Source: Acidicapsa acidisoli
GTDB lineage: Bacteria; Acidobacteriota; Terriglobia; Terriglobales; Acidobacteriaceae
Direction: 5' to 3'
Assembly (NCBI RefSeq): GCF_025685625.1
Contig: NZ_JAGSYI010000001.1
Span: 806,001 to 870,000, forward strand
DNA length: 64,000 nucleotides
Both the position numbers and the translations under genes were made by a program. Numbering within the stretch: position 1 is the first letter of the stretch; each line of letters opens with the position of its first letter. Below the pieces are notes generated by a model that had not been told where the DNA came from, made no database searches, and worked only from the letters and a program-made list of their open reading frames with translations. Below, piece after piece: positions 1 through 9,600 of the stretch.

Positions 1-69
1 TGGCAGCAGCGCCGATGCTATGCCTGCCTGGCTGCACGCGGCCAGAAAACCTCTGCGATTCAATGTCAT
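1..69 (-). CDS. N-terminus of a Tat-exported protein (partial)
   Basis: An ATG on the minus strand at 69-67 opens a frame that runs off the left edge of the window. The 23 visible residues carry a twin-arginine start (N-R-R-G-F-L) followed by a small hydrophobic stretch, the pattern of a Tat signal peptide with a possible Cys after the RR motif. A purine-rich AGAAGG lies about ten bases upstream of the ATG. The enzyme itself is outside the window. Tat leaders of this look are common on acidobacterial amidases and cofactor-containing oxidoreductases, but no family can be assigned from so little sequence. Confidence 0.55.
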   Translation of the reverse strand, partial: MTLNRRGFLAACSQAGIASALLP

Positions 70-247
70 GTTTGGATTGCCTTCTGGAGAGCGAAAAATA
101 TTCCTATTCGCAAACTAAAGGCCGGGATCGGGGCAATGCAAGGAGAATTCGGATGCGCATCTTCGTGCAATGATCAAACGGTCGATCTGGAGCAATACCC
201 GAAGCTTTCAGCCCGGGAGTAGCAAATTGCTTTGAGAGCGGATGGAG

Positions 248-1267
248 TTACGAAATTCGAGGTTCGTTCACAAGAGGAGAGAGGAAATCGATGAACAATC
301 CGCGCAGGTCGTCAACGGGCGCCTCGCCGCAGAGAATCTCCACCAATTGCCTTAAAATCTCCCCGCGCCGATAAGTTCGTAGGGCTGCGAGGTAGAGGGT
401 TTCACTGGGTAATTCGCTAATCGTCTGAGTCCCAACGAGATAGTCATCGAAGCCGCGTTGCGCCTGCATCTCGCTACAAATTTTGACCACCTCTTCTGCG
501 TTCTCGCTGTTAATTTCTCCACGAGAGATCAGCTCAGCCCAGCATCGGACGAAGAATTCATCAGTCTGATCTCGCTCAGGCCGGATGTCCCAAGAAGCCA
601 AAAAGTGTAAACCCTCAGGTTCTCGTGCTTCGATGATTTGAGCCGCGAGAGACAGTTTATACTCCGGCGTTAATGCCAGGGGGCGAAGCTCCGACAGGCC
701 AAGTGCCCAGCCCATGACCGCAAGAAATTCCCACATCTGCTCAACTAGCTGCTTCTCTTTCTCTGTCCAGTGCCCATCTGGTGCAAGCAGAAGATCTAGA
801 AATTGTCGCTCAAGACGTTCCATCATCCCACTGTCACGAAGACGATCAATTAGGACACGGCGAGTTATCACCTCGAACTTGGATGGGATTTCCTTTTCGA
901 GAGCCCGTTCGCTTCCAGCTCTTTCCAGAAGCGTTGCTAGTAGATAAGCTTCACGGTAGATCGCCAGCTTCAATGCTTTTGGGACGGCAGGTGACGTCTC
1001 CTCTGCCAAGCGGGCGTCGCGTCGTTCACTCCACCAGGCATATAGGCCGACCCCGCCGAAGAGCGCGACGTAAAACGCAGTCTGAACAAGGGCGACAGAG
1101 AAGGATTCCTTCGCCGCAGCATAGAAAGCGAAAATCACGACGCCTACGATATAGGCTATCCGGGCAATTAAGAGGATTAGGCTACGTAATTTTTGGCGAG
1201 CGCGCTGGTCTTTCGGCGACCTGAGCACAGCGACCCAAAGAGATTGCCATGCGGAACGCCTAAACAT
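248..1267 (-). CDS. membrane-anchored hypothetical protein (339 aa)
   Basis: The N-terminus has a basic cytoplasmic start and two hydrophobic segments (about residues 27-47 and 55-78), separated by a short loop. A soluble, charged, helix-rich domain of about 250 residues follows. In that domain the stretches around F-L-D-L-L-L-A-P and W-E-F-L-A-V-M-G-W-A-L-G-L faintly recall DUF4272 proteins, which have an acidic helical segment followed by an A-L-W-A-L-G-L-type motif. I regard that as a weak hint only. The gene stands alone, with no same-strand partner nearby. ATG 1267 is the only start placed before the first membrane segment. Function unknown. Confidence 0.6.
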   Translation of the reverse strand: MFRRSAWQSLWVAVLRSPKDQRARQKLRSLILLIARIAYIVGVVIFAFYAAAKESFSVALVQTAFYVALFGGVGLYAWWSERRDARLAEETSPAVPKALKLAIYREAYLLATLLERAGSERALEKEIPSKFEVITRRVLIDRLRDSGMMERLERQFLDLLLAPDGHWTEKEKQLVEQMWEFLAVMGWALGLSELRPLALTPEYKLSLAAQIIEAREPEGLHFLASWDIRPERDQTDEFFVRCWAELISRGEINSENAEEVVKICSEMQAQRGFDDYLVGTQTISELPSETLYLAALRTYRRGEILRQLVEILCGEAPVDDLRGLFIDFLSPLVNEPRIS

Positions 1268-1305
1268 AAGATTTGGCTGCGGCCCCGTCCCTTGAATCTA
1301 GTGGA

Positions 1306-1320
1306 AAGGTCGCGGGTTCA
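1306..1320 (+). other. short tRNA-like T-arm remnant (tentative)
   Basis: The 15 bases AAGGTCGCGGGTTCA match the T-stem/T-loop lead-in common to the 3' halves of many tRNA genes. The expected closing stem and acceptor arm are absent. It sits in the 82-base gap between the hypothetical gene and the fucosidase. It could be a relic of an integration site or a chance match. Confidence 0.2.
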
Positions 1321-1349
1321 GTACGATTTCTGGGTTGGACGAGCATGGC

Positions 1350-3023
1350 CTACTTCGTTCCGATCTTCAGCACATAGGCGTACCGGCAATTTGTTGAAGC
1401 AGGCAGCTTCACATTCAGCGCTTCGGGGGTCTGCATCCACATCGGTTTTTCTGTCGATCCGATCAGTTCGATCGATCCTATTGTCATGCCTTTGGCCTCC
1501 TTGTCGGAGCCGAAGGCGTGGATGGTTGCGAATGCTTCGGTTCCGGCGGCCGGGCAGCCCATGCCGATGGCGTAGATTGTGTCGCCCTTGGCTGTAAAGC
1601 GGAAATCCTCGGTCGTATAGGGCTTCGTGTCCTGATCGTGGAAGGCTCCGCCGATGACCTTGGTCGGACCCTCGCCGTAGACCTTCCACGGAGTGGTGCC
1701 GTAGATGGCTTCGCCATTGGCCTTGAGCCAGGTGCCCATCGCCAGCAGCGTGGTCTGGATCTGGTCGGGGATGGTGCCGTCTGGCTTGGGGCCGATGTTC
1801 AGCAGCAGGTTGCCGTTTTTGCTCACGATGTCGATGAGCTGATGCACCAGGAACTCCGGCGGCTGGTACTGGTCGTTCTCGATGTATCCCCAGGAGAGCT
1901 TGCTGATGGAGGTATCGGTCTGCCAGTGGTTCGGCTCAATGGACGCAAGCTGTCCGCGCTCGAAGTCGCGCACGGCGGAGGTCCAGTCCATCGAGTAGTC
2001 TTTGAAATTGACGACGCCGGTATAGCCGTGGGCGAAGGCGAAGTTGTAGTAGAAGGCGTCGAACTCCTGCACGCGCGAACGGAAGTTTGGCTGGCCGATC
2101 CACCAGTCGTAATAGACGATCTCGGGCTTGTATTTTTCGACTAACTCGGTGGCGCGAGCGAGCCAGTCGGCGGTCCAGGCGGGGCTTACGTAGGTCCAGT
2201 CATTGATGAGGGTGTGGTTGTCGCCGCTGGCCTCCTGCCACGCATGCGCGGGGCCATAGAGCGAGGCGTACTTGGGGTCGTTCACGTCGGAGCGGATGGT
2301 TCGTCCGCCGTCGAAGAAGAAATTGTGCTCGGCGCGATGCGAGGAAAGGCCGAAGTGCAGTCCCTCGGCGCGCACTGCTTTGGCGAGGTCGCCGACCACA
2401 TCGCGCTTGGGGCCCATCTTCGCGGCTGTCCAGTCGGACAGGCCGGAGTCGTACATCGAGAAGCCGTCATGATGCTCGGCTACCGGGACAACATACCTGG
2501 CTCCCGCTTCCTTGAAGAGATGTGCCCATGCAGCGGGGTCCCATTTTTCGGCGCGGAAGAGCGGGATAAGATCCTTGTAGCCGAGAGCATCTTTTTGCGC
2601 AGGGTCCTTTGAGGCGAAGTGCTCCTGAAAGTTCTTGTAGGCTCCCTCGCTGGGCCGGTACATGTTGCGCGGATACCACTCGTTCTCCGCACCCGGCACC
2701 GAGTACACGCCCCAGTGAATGAAGATGCCGAACTTCGCATCCTTGTACCACTGCGGAATCTCATAGTGCCGCAGGCTCTCCCAATCCGGACGGAACGGTC
2801 CGTCGTTCGCCTGACGTTCGGCTTCTTTTAGCAGGGTATTGCGCTGGGTATCGTATTTCGACACGGATTTCTGCCATTCCTGATCGATCTGCTCGGCACT
2901 TTTGGTGTCGTGCGAGGGCGCGAGCGGGTCGGAGGCACTTGTTGTTGCCTGGCAAAAACCTTGAAGGCTGGTTGCGGCGGAAAGCAAGGCAACTGCGAGG
3001 AGGGAAAATTGTAAGCGTTTCAT
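1350..3023 (-). CDS. alpha-L-fucosidase, GH29 family, secreted
   Basis: Hydrolyses terminal alpha-L-fucose, probably in the periplasm or outside the cell. ATG 3023 is preferred over an in-frame ATG 75 bases upstream, because it places a clean signal peptide (M-K-R-L-Q-F-S-L-L-A-V-A-L-L) at the N-terminus and gives 557 residues. Numbering from that start: the GH29 opening motif W-Y-K-D-A-K-F-G-I-F-I-H-W-G at 92-105; the substrate-pocket H-H-D-G at 184-187; the likely catalytic nucleophile D306 in Y-Y-D-W-W; and the G-N-L-L-L-N-I-G-P strand of the barrel further on. A C-terminal beta domain follows. It lies 85 bases downstream of the EAL-domain gene on the same strand, with heptamer repeats between, so co-transcription is possible but functionally unexplained. 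Confidence 0.93.
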   Translation of the reverse strand: MKRLQFSLLAVALLSAATSLQGFCQATTSASDPLAPSHDTKSAEQIDQEWQKSVSKYDTQRNTLLKEAERQANDGPFRPDWESLRHYEIPQWYKDAKFGIFIHWGVYSVPGAENEWYPRNMYRPSEGAYKNFQEHFASKDPAQKDALGYKDLIPLFRAEKWDPAAWAHLFKEAGARYVVPVAEHHDGFSMYDSGLSDWTAAKMGPKRDVVGDLAKAVRAEGLHFGLSSHRAEHNFFFDGGRTIRSDVNDPKYASLYGPAHAWQEASGDNHTLINDWTYVSPAWTADWLARATELVEKYKPEIVYYDWWIGQPNFRSRVQEFDAFYYNFAFAHGYTGVVNFKDYSMDWTSAVRDFERGQLASIEPNHWQTDTSISKLSWGYIENDQYQPPEFLVHQLIDIVSKNGNLLLNIGPKPDGTIPDQIQTTLLAMGTWLKANGEAIYGTTPWKVYGEGPTKVIGGAFHDQDTKPYTTEDFRFTAKGDTIYAIGMGCPAAGTEAFATIHAFGSDKEAKGMTIGSIELIGSTEKPMWMQTPEALNVKLPASTNCRYAYVLKIGTK

Positions 3024-3083
3024 CGCCAACGAGGATAAAGAGATTGGCCATCGCAGGCAAGGGCAATTCTCGCCGGACAACGT

Positions 3084-3111
3084 GTTCCCAGTTCTCAATT
3101 CTCAGTTCTCA
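3084..3111. repeat. heptanucleotide tandem repeat (4 units)
   Basis: Four 7-base units in a row (GTTCCCA, GTTCTCA, ATTCTCA, GTTCTCA). The last unit supplies the TGA stop (minus strand, 3111-3109) of the EAL-domain gene. Unit length is not a multiple of three, so copy-number change would alter that gene's C-terminus. Confidence 0.7.
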
Positions 3112-5565
3112 GAACCCCTGGCGTGCGGCGGTCGTGCTCATCTGCTGCATTGGGCTGTCGAGCACTCGCTGCAGCGCCATCTCTGCCGACTCGGGCCGGC
3201 CGAGCAGATAGCCCTGCGCCTCGTCGCAGCCGAGCGCGCGGAGAATTTCGAGCTGCTGCTCCGTCTCCACGCCTTCGGTCACCACGCGAAGATTCAGCGC
3301 CTCGGCCATGGCCAGCACGGAACGCACCATGCTAACCGTGGCGGTGTCCGTGGTGAGGTCGCTCACAAAGGAGCGGTCCAGTTTTACGGCGTCAATGGGC
3401 ATGCGCTGCAGGTAGCTGAGCGACGAGTATCCAGTCCCGAAGTCGTCGAGAGCGATGCTTAGTCCCACTCGCTGGAGTTCGCGAATGCGGGCTACGGCTA
3501 GATTCAGATCGCGGATGAAGATGCCCTCGGTGATCTCCAGTTCCAGCAATGCCGGAGGAAAATCCGACACGGCCAACGCTTCGGTGACGATATGCGGGAA
3601 GTCGGGACGCATGAACTGCATTGGCGAGATATTGACTGCAACCCCGATGCGTCTGCCCGTGTCTGTCCAGGTTTTTGCCTGCCGCAGCGCATCGAGCAGC
3701 ACTCGCCGACCTATCTCCATGATCAGGCCTGTTTGCTCGGCGATGGGAATGAACCGGTCCGGCGCAATCGGCCCCAATTCCGCGCTTGTCCATCGGCAGA
3801 GCGATTCAAAGCGTACGAGCTGGCCGGTTGCGATCTCAAACTGAGGTTGAAAGACCACGCGAAACTCATCTTCACGCAATCCGCGCAAGAGCGCCGACTC
3901 TATCTGGTGGCGTTGAGCCGCACGTTCCTGCAACGAGGGATCGGCCACATAAATCGAGTCGCCGCCGCGCGATCTGGCTTCCAGCATTGCGGCGCGGGCA
4001 AATTTGATCAGCGTATCGGCCCCCGCGTGTCCGCCATGACGCGAACTGCTGGATGTCGTCAGGCCATCGCTGGAGTAGGCGATCCCAATGCTCGCCGAGA
4101 GAGGAATCTTGTGCTTGCCAAACTCGCCGGCACGACGCAGGGACTCGCGCAACTCGCCTGCGCGGGCCATCGTCGCCTCGTCATACGGAGCAGCCATCAC
4201 GAGCATCCCAAAGCCATGGTCATCGACTCTTCCGACGATTTCGTCCTTTCGCCGAAAAGCCGCAAGGCTGGATCCCAGTTCGTTTAATACTTCGTCTGCC
4301 ACGCTGCGGCCGAATGTGCCCTTCAGGAAGTCGAAGCTGTCGATTTCCATGTACAGCAGCGCGACTCCGTGAGTTAGTCCGACTGAAGGTTTCAGAGCGG
4401 CGGTCAGTTGTTCTTCAAACGACCGCCGATTGGGCAGATTGGTTACGGGATCGAAGTTGGCCAGAAAAGCCAGCCTGTCGTAAGCTTGCTTCTGTTGCGT
4501 GATTTCCTCACTGGTAAAGAAGCATTGCCTCTCTTCGCCAGGGAGATTCATCAGATTGACGTTGTTACGCACCCAAACCAGCGTACCGTCCTTTGAGATG
4601 TACTGCCTTTCCCCCATATAGCTGGACCGCTCGCCGCTTACGAGACTGGCAAGCTGCTGGATGTGACTCTGGTGAAACTCCGGAGCAATGAACTCCCGGA
4701 TCTTTCTGCCAATGATCTCGCTCGGTTCGTAGCCCAGAATCTTCGCAGCGACCCGATTCGCGGACAGAATCGTTCCGTCCATTGCGACGATTCCCATGCC
4801 CACTTCCGCCGAATCGTAGGCGAGTTGCAGCTTGTCTTCGCTTGCTTGTAAATCCTGAGTCGCCTTTCTCAACTGACGCTCGGCCCGAAGACGTTTCCAA
4901 TCCGTCCACACGAGAAGCACCAGGACAACAATCTTGATGAAGACCGTGATGAGGTATTCTCGAAGCGTGCGCTTCAGGGTATCGGAGACTTCTGCAATTT
5001 GCCGTGCCGAGGAAGCCTCGAATGCCGCCCCACCGCTCCGAATCTCCTGATTCAATCGCAGAAAGGCCGAATTCACCTCGTCCTCATCGATCTTGTTTAC
5101 CCCGTCGTGCCTGCTTTTCAGAGACGCGAGCACAGCGTTGCGAAGCGTCACATAACGCAACCAGTCCTGATGAAACTGCCGCGGACTATCCCCTGGGTTA
5201 GGCTCCAGTTGCGCGATCCTGGATTCGGTGCGCGCGATCATGTCATCGTAATCCTGCAGTGACCGCGTCTCGTTTTCAATCTCTTCCGATCTCGACTGGG
5301 AAGAAAGGATGCTCAGGTACTGCCGGCGACTCTCCTGAATCTGAGTTTGTAGATCCCCTTCGAGGCCGATCCCTCGCTCATCGACCGCGTAAACCTCCCG
5401 CAATAGCTCCAGATCGCGATGAACCATTGGGATGATGCGAATCGAGGTATACCCCAGAGTCACGACAATCACGGCCACCACTCCGTACCGCAATGGAGAG
5501 GCGACTGCCAATTGCGCAAAAAATCCTAGGCCGGATGATCGGGTCTGGGGCCAGCGAGACGTCAT
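3109..5565 (-). CDS. PAS-GGDEF(degenerate)-EAL cyclic-di-GMP phosphodiesterase
   Basis: Membrane-bound c-di-GMP signalling protein of 818 residues. Order: a transmembrane helix at about 27-46; a periplasmic helical sensor of CHASE type to about 205; a second helix at 206-222; a PAS domain at about 243-358; a GGDEF domain at about 365-540; an EAL domain at about 550-800. The cyclase signature is lost: residues 448-452 read D-D-H-G-F where G-G-D-E-F is expected, so cyclase activity is unlikely. The phosphodiesterase side looks intact: E-S-L at 587-589, N645, E677, D-D-F-G-T-G at 707-712, K728 and E764. Net activity is therefore predicted to be c-di-GMP hydrolysis, possibly tuned by the dead GGDEF domain. 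No clear ribosome-binding site precedes ATG 5565. The stop codon lies in a heptamer repeat. Confidence 0.92.
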   Translation of the reverse strand: MTSRWPQTRSSGLGFFAQLAVASPLRYGVVAVIVVTLGYTSIRIIPMVHRDLELLREVYAVDERGIGLEGDLQTQIQESRRQYLSILSSQSRSEEIENETRSLQDYDDMIARTESRIAQLEPNPGDSPRQFHQDWLRYVTLRNAVLASLKSRHDGVNKIDEDEVNSAFLRLNQEIRSGGAAFEASSARQIAEVSDTLKRTLREYLITVFIKIVVLVLLVWTDWKRLRAERQLRKATQDLQASEDKLQLAYDSAEVGMGIVAMDGTILSANRVAAKILGYEPSEIIGRKIREFIAPEFHQSHIQQLASLVSGERSSYMGERQYISKDGTLVWVRNNVNLMNLPGEERQCFFTSEEITQQKQAYDRLAFLANFDPVTNLPNRRSFEEQLTAALKPSVGLTHGVALLYMEIDSFDFLKGTFGRSVADEVLNELGSSLAAFRRKDEIVGRVDDHGFGMLVMAAPYDEATMARAGELRESLRRAGEFGKHKIPLSASIGIAYSSDGLTTSSSSRHGGHAGADTLIKFARAAMLEARSRGGDSIYVADPSLQERAAQRHQIESALLRGLREDEFRVVFQPQFEIATGQLVRFESLCRWTSAELGPIAPDRFIPIAEQTGLIMEIGRRVLLDALRQAKTWTDTGRRIGVAVNISPMQFMRPDFPHIVTEALAVSDFPPALLELEITEGIFIRDLNLAVARIRELQRVGLSIALDDFGTGYSSLSYLQRMPIDAVKLDRSFVSDLTTDTATVSMVRSVLAMAEALNLRVVTEGVETEQQLEILRALGCDEAQGYLLGRPESAEMALQRVLDSPMQQMSTTAARQGF

Positions 5566-6634
5566 TGACTATAAGTTACTACGGTACTACTGATTTCCTG
5601 GCCCAAATTACACGGAAGTAACTCTGTCGAGATTCAAATGAGGACGGCAACGGATAGAATTCCAAGATTCCCGTCCTCTGATGTGATAGCCGGACGCAAA
5701 ATCCGTTCCCGCTCGGAACGACATGTGCGGCCAGAGAGGATAATACTTCTCGCCGGAGGGATCTTGCGACATTCATTAGTCTATTATAATCAATGATTTA
5801 CGCATAAAATACGCCGAAACGCTCCTTGGGACGCATCAAGAAATCCTAAAGCCACAGATGGAACGCATAAGCTGAGATCCCGATTCGACTCCCTCACAAG
5901 GGTGCTTACAGATGTCGTATTGCGCAGGGACTTGAAGCCGTCGAGTGCACCACAATGTGGCTGCTACCGCGTTCGGATATTCGTAGCGTATTCCGGCGGA
6001 GCGATTTCGCTGGAGACAGCGCAAGGGAAGCAACATCCCGGCGCAGCAGCGCGAGATCGCGATCCTAGAGGCACCGATCTCATGCTCACCACGCATGGCC
6101 GGGCGGCTGAATCATCGACGGCCTCTCGTCCCTGGCGCTCTCTCACACTTGAGATGATTGTCGGACCGTGTATGGTGCGCTTCAGCGCCGGTTCTGCCGG
6201 AATTCGGGACCGACAATCGGCGGCTTTCCACAGTAAAGGATGGTTCACTAATTCCGTTTTTCATTTGCTAATCGTGAAAGTAAAAGGATGAATGCAGGAA
6301 TGACTTCGTGATGGGTCCCAAAAAAGTTGCTTCCAAAATAAAGAGATTTAAGCCATTATGAATAAACGTAAAAATACTCGGTATCATTTTTCACGATCCG
6401 TTACACGTTCTATCGTTTGACGCATTGACTGCTACAAGGGGCAATAAATCCCCGAGGGAAGCCTGCGGCCCACAACGCTAAGGCTGACCTGTTCCATACC
6501 TACGATGAGTTAGACCTGCAATCTGCTAGACCTACGACCAGCTAGATCGAATCACGCCGAGCAGTTGAACGACTTCCACAATTTCAATTTAAACAGAGCC
6601 TGCAGATGCAGACACCACAGACCAGGAGTCCAGA
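5566..6634. other. long intergenic region between divergent genes
   Basis: About 1.07 kb between the EAL gene and the Oar-type receptor. The 5780-5825 stretch is AT-rich with a two-way TATAAT, a possible promoter for the EAL gene. The stretch from about 6290 to 6410 is AT-rich too, and a direct repeat lies at 6499-6546. Open frames here (5902-6291 plus, 5579-5776 minus) lack a convincing ribosome-binding site and protein-like composition. I see no RNA gene. Confidence 0.5.
6499..6546 (+). promoter_or_regulatory. direct repeat pair upstream of receptor gene
   Basis: Two 16-base copies of CCTACGA-NN-AG-Y-TAGA (6499-6514 and 6531-6546), 32 bases apart start to start, about three helical turns. 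They lie 90-135 bases before the receptor's ATG and could be binding sites for a transcription factor. This is inference from spacing and position only. Confidence 0.35.
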
Positions 6635-9600
6635 ATGCACCGAATGAAGTGGCATCTCTTCGCGTTCATCGCACTGTTAACCTGCGCCGTCTATCTACCC
6701 GCGCAAGATACTGCGTCGGTTGTTGGAACGGTTACGGATACGACCGGGGCGGTCGTACCGGGCGCGTCCGTTGAACTGGCGAATCCGGCCACAGGCAAGA
6801 CCTACAAGACCGTGACTGGCGGCAATGGTTCCTACACCTTCGCCGACATCACACCCGGCCCGGGATACAAGGAAACCGTATCGCGAAACGGATTTCAAAC
6901 CACGGTGCTGACTGACCTCTACATGAACGTCGCGTCGACCCGTACGCAGAACGTCAAGCTCGCAGTCGGTTCGGTTTCCGAAACCGTTGACGTATCGGCC
7001 TCGAACGAGGGAGTAACCCTGGATACGACCGATGCCACGGTGGGAAACAACTTTGAAGCGCAGTTTATAAATGAGCTCCCAGTCTCAATGCGCGATTCCC
7101 CCGTGGCGTTGCTGACACAACAGCCGGGCATGACCCAGGATGGCTCGGCAACCGGTGCGCGCACAGATCAGAACCGCCTGACGCTGGATGGCCTGGACGT
7201 GAGCGATATGACCACCGGCACAATTCTCAATGCTGCAAATAATGGCGCTGGTATTGTTCACACGATTATCGGAAACGCCCCGGTGGACTCGATCCAGGAG
7301 TTCCGCGGAACCACAGCCGGTATGCTCTCGAGTTCCGGCAACGGCGGCGGCGGCCAGTTCGAGATGGTTACCCGATCGGGAACCAACCACTTCCACGGCA
7401 ACATCAACGAATATCACCGGGACACGGATCTCGAGGCCAACGAGTGGTTTAACAACTTCGATGGCGTACCGCGTTCTCCGCTGATCCGTAATCAGTTTGG
7501 CGGCAACTTCGGCGGTCCGTTCTGGAAGGACAAAGCCTTCTTCTTCTTTGACTACAACGGCCGGCGCGATACGCTTGCCGCTCAGGCCGAGCGCACCGTT
7601 CCGACAGATAGTTTCCTCAAAGGCAACACTGTCACCTACTACACCAACATTGCCTCTGGGACCACCAACAGCATCAACGCAGCCCAGGTGGCCGCCTACG
7701 ACCCACAGGATGTCGGCTTCGACTCAAGCATGATGCAGGCCATTGGAGGCCGTTATCCTTCGCCAAACGATTTCACGGGCGATAAGGGCGATTTGCTGAA
7801 CACGGCCGGCTACCGCTTCAATGCTCCGACACCCTACGTGGAAAACAACTACGTTGGGAAGGTCGACATCAATCCCTGGCAAAACCACCACCTCTTTGGC
7901 CGTGTGACCTATAACCGCACCAACGCAGTTTATAAACCCGTTCAATTCCCCAATGATCCGGAGACGTCTCCTTACATTGACGACAGCCATGCCTGGGTTG
8001 TTGGCTGGGATTGGGCGATCAGTACGAGCAAGACAAACAGCCTTGTCTGGGGTAACACGATAGCCAACCTTGGCTTCCCGATCACCTACAACCCACAGGG
8101 CCCAAACCAGTACAGCTGGGATGGAGACCCGACCGGTGGCTCCTTCCTGGACCCCATTTATACAACTGCCGCCGGCGCTCAGGCGCGCTACTTTCCGATT
8201 CCCTTGGTACGTGATGACTTCCATTGGGAAAAAAGTCGTCACAGCTTCTCGTTTGGCGGCACGTTCAAGTACCCGAGCCCTCACTTCAGCAATTATTCGG
8301 ACTACAACAGTCCAAACCTCGGATTGGGCGGGGGCATTACCGGCCTGACCGACGGAGATACCTGGCAGTTTCGTCCCAATGACCTGGACCGCAATCAGAC
8401 CAGTTTGACGATTTACGACTCCGCCTATGTCTTTGGGCTGGGCCGTTTCGCGAGCGCTGGCGCCACCTTCAACTACACAGCCGCAGCCAGCGTCGTCCCC
8501 CAGGGTACCGGCTTGCAGACCAAGTTCCAGTACTACGAGACAGAGGTCTACTTCGGGGATACCTGGAGAGCGACGCCGTCTCTCACGGTCTCCTATGGAT
8601 TGCGCTACCAAACCTACACCGTGCCCTACGAAGTTCATGGCCTCGAGTCAGTTCAGAGCGAGAGCTTCAAAGACTTTATGAACGCTCGTATCGAGCAGAG
8701 CGCGGCGGGCGTAGGCGGCAATGCTTCCTTGCCGGGCGGGACGGCGGCAGTGCCGTACATCACCTACAGCCTGGGCGGCAAGGCAAACCACGGTCCTGCT
8801 TATTTCAGCCCAAGCAACGGAGATTTTGCTCCGCGCGTGGCCTTTGCGTGGACTCCCACCCAGAGCCGCAAGCTCGTCTTTAACGGCGGCGGCGGCATCG
8901 TGTATGACCAGACTGTCGTCAACGCCATTCTGCAAGAGCAGGCGGGGTATTCCTATCTCTTTGAGAGCGCTGGGACCAAAAACTATGGCGTTTCCGGCAA
9001 CACGGTCCATTCCGCGGCGTATTACTCTCTGCTGGGGAACCCGCGTTTCACAGCGCTCACTTCCCCTCCCGCTGGACCCGTTGCTCCAGCGATCACCAAG
9101 CCCGATTCGCCCTTCATCGGTCCTGGCGATCCAAATTGCGCTGGCGCGGCCGGCCCTTGCGGCCTCACCAACGGCAACGCGTTCAACGTATCGGTGGATC
9201 GTTCCCTGCCTACGCCATACAACATCGTGTACAACTTCGGCATGCAGCAGGAGGTCAAGGGAGGCTTCATCTTCAAGCTTGGATACGTGGGCCGTCTGGG
9301 ACGCCGTCTACTAGCCCAGGCCGATGCCGAGCAAATCATCGACTTCCCGGATAAAGCCTCGGGACAGAACTTCAGTCAGGCAGTCGCTAATCTGACCACC
9401 TGGCTGCGTCAGAATCCCAATGCCGATCCGTCAACGGCCCCGGCTCAGCCATGGTTTGAACATGTGCTGTACCAAAATCCGTCTGGCGGTAGCAACACAG
9501 GCTATGTGGCGAACCAATGCTCGCCTTACCCGGCACGCGGCGACGTCGCCGACACGACGCAATGCATGTCCTTCTACGGATTGCTGCCCGCCAATGTCGG

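Noticed and set aside
5902-6291. Plus-strand frame of 129 codons in the 5.6-6.6 kb gap
   Set aside because: Arg/Ser/Ala-rich random-looking protein, no ribosome-binding site and no recognisable motif.
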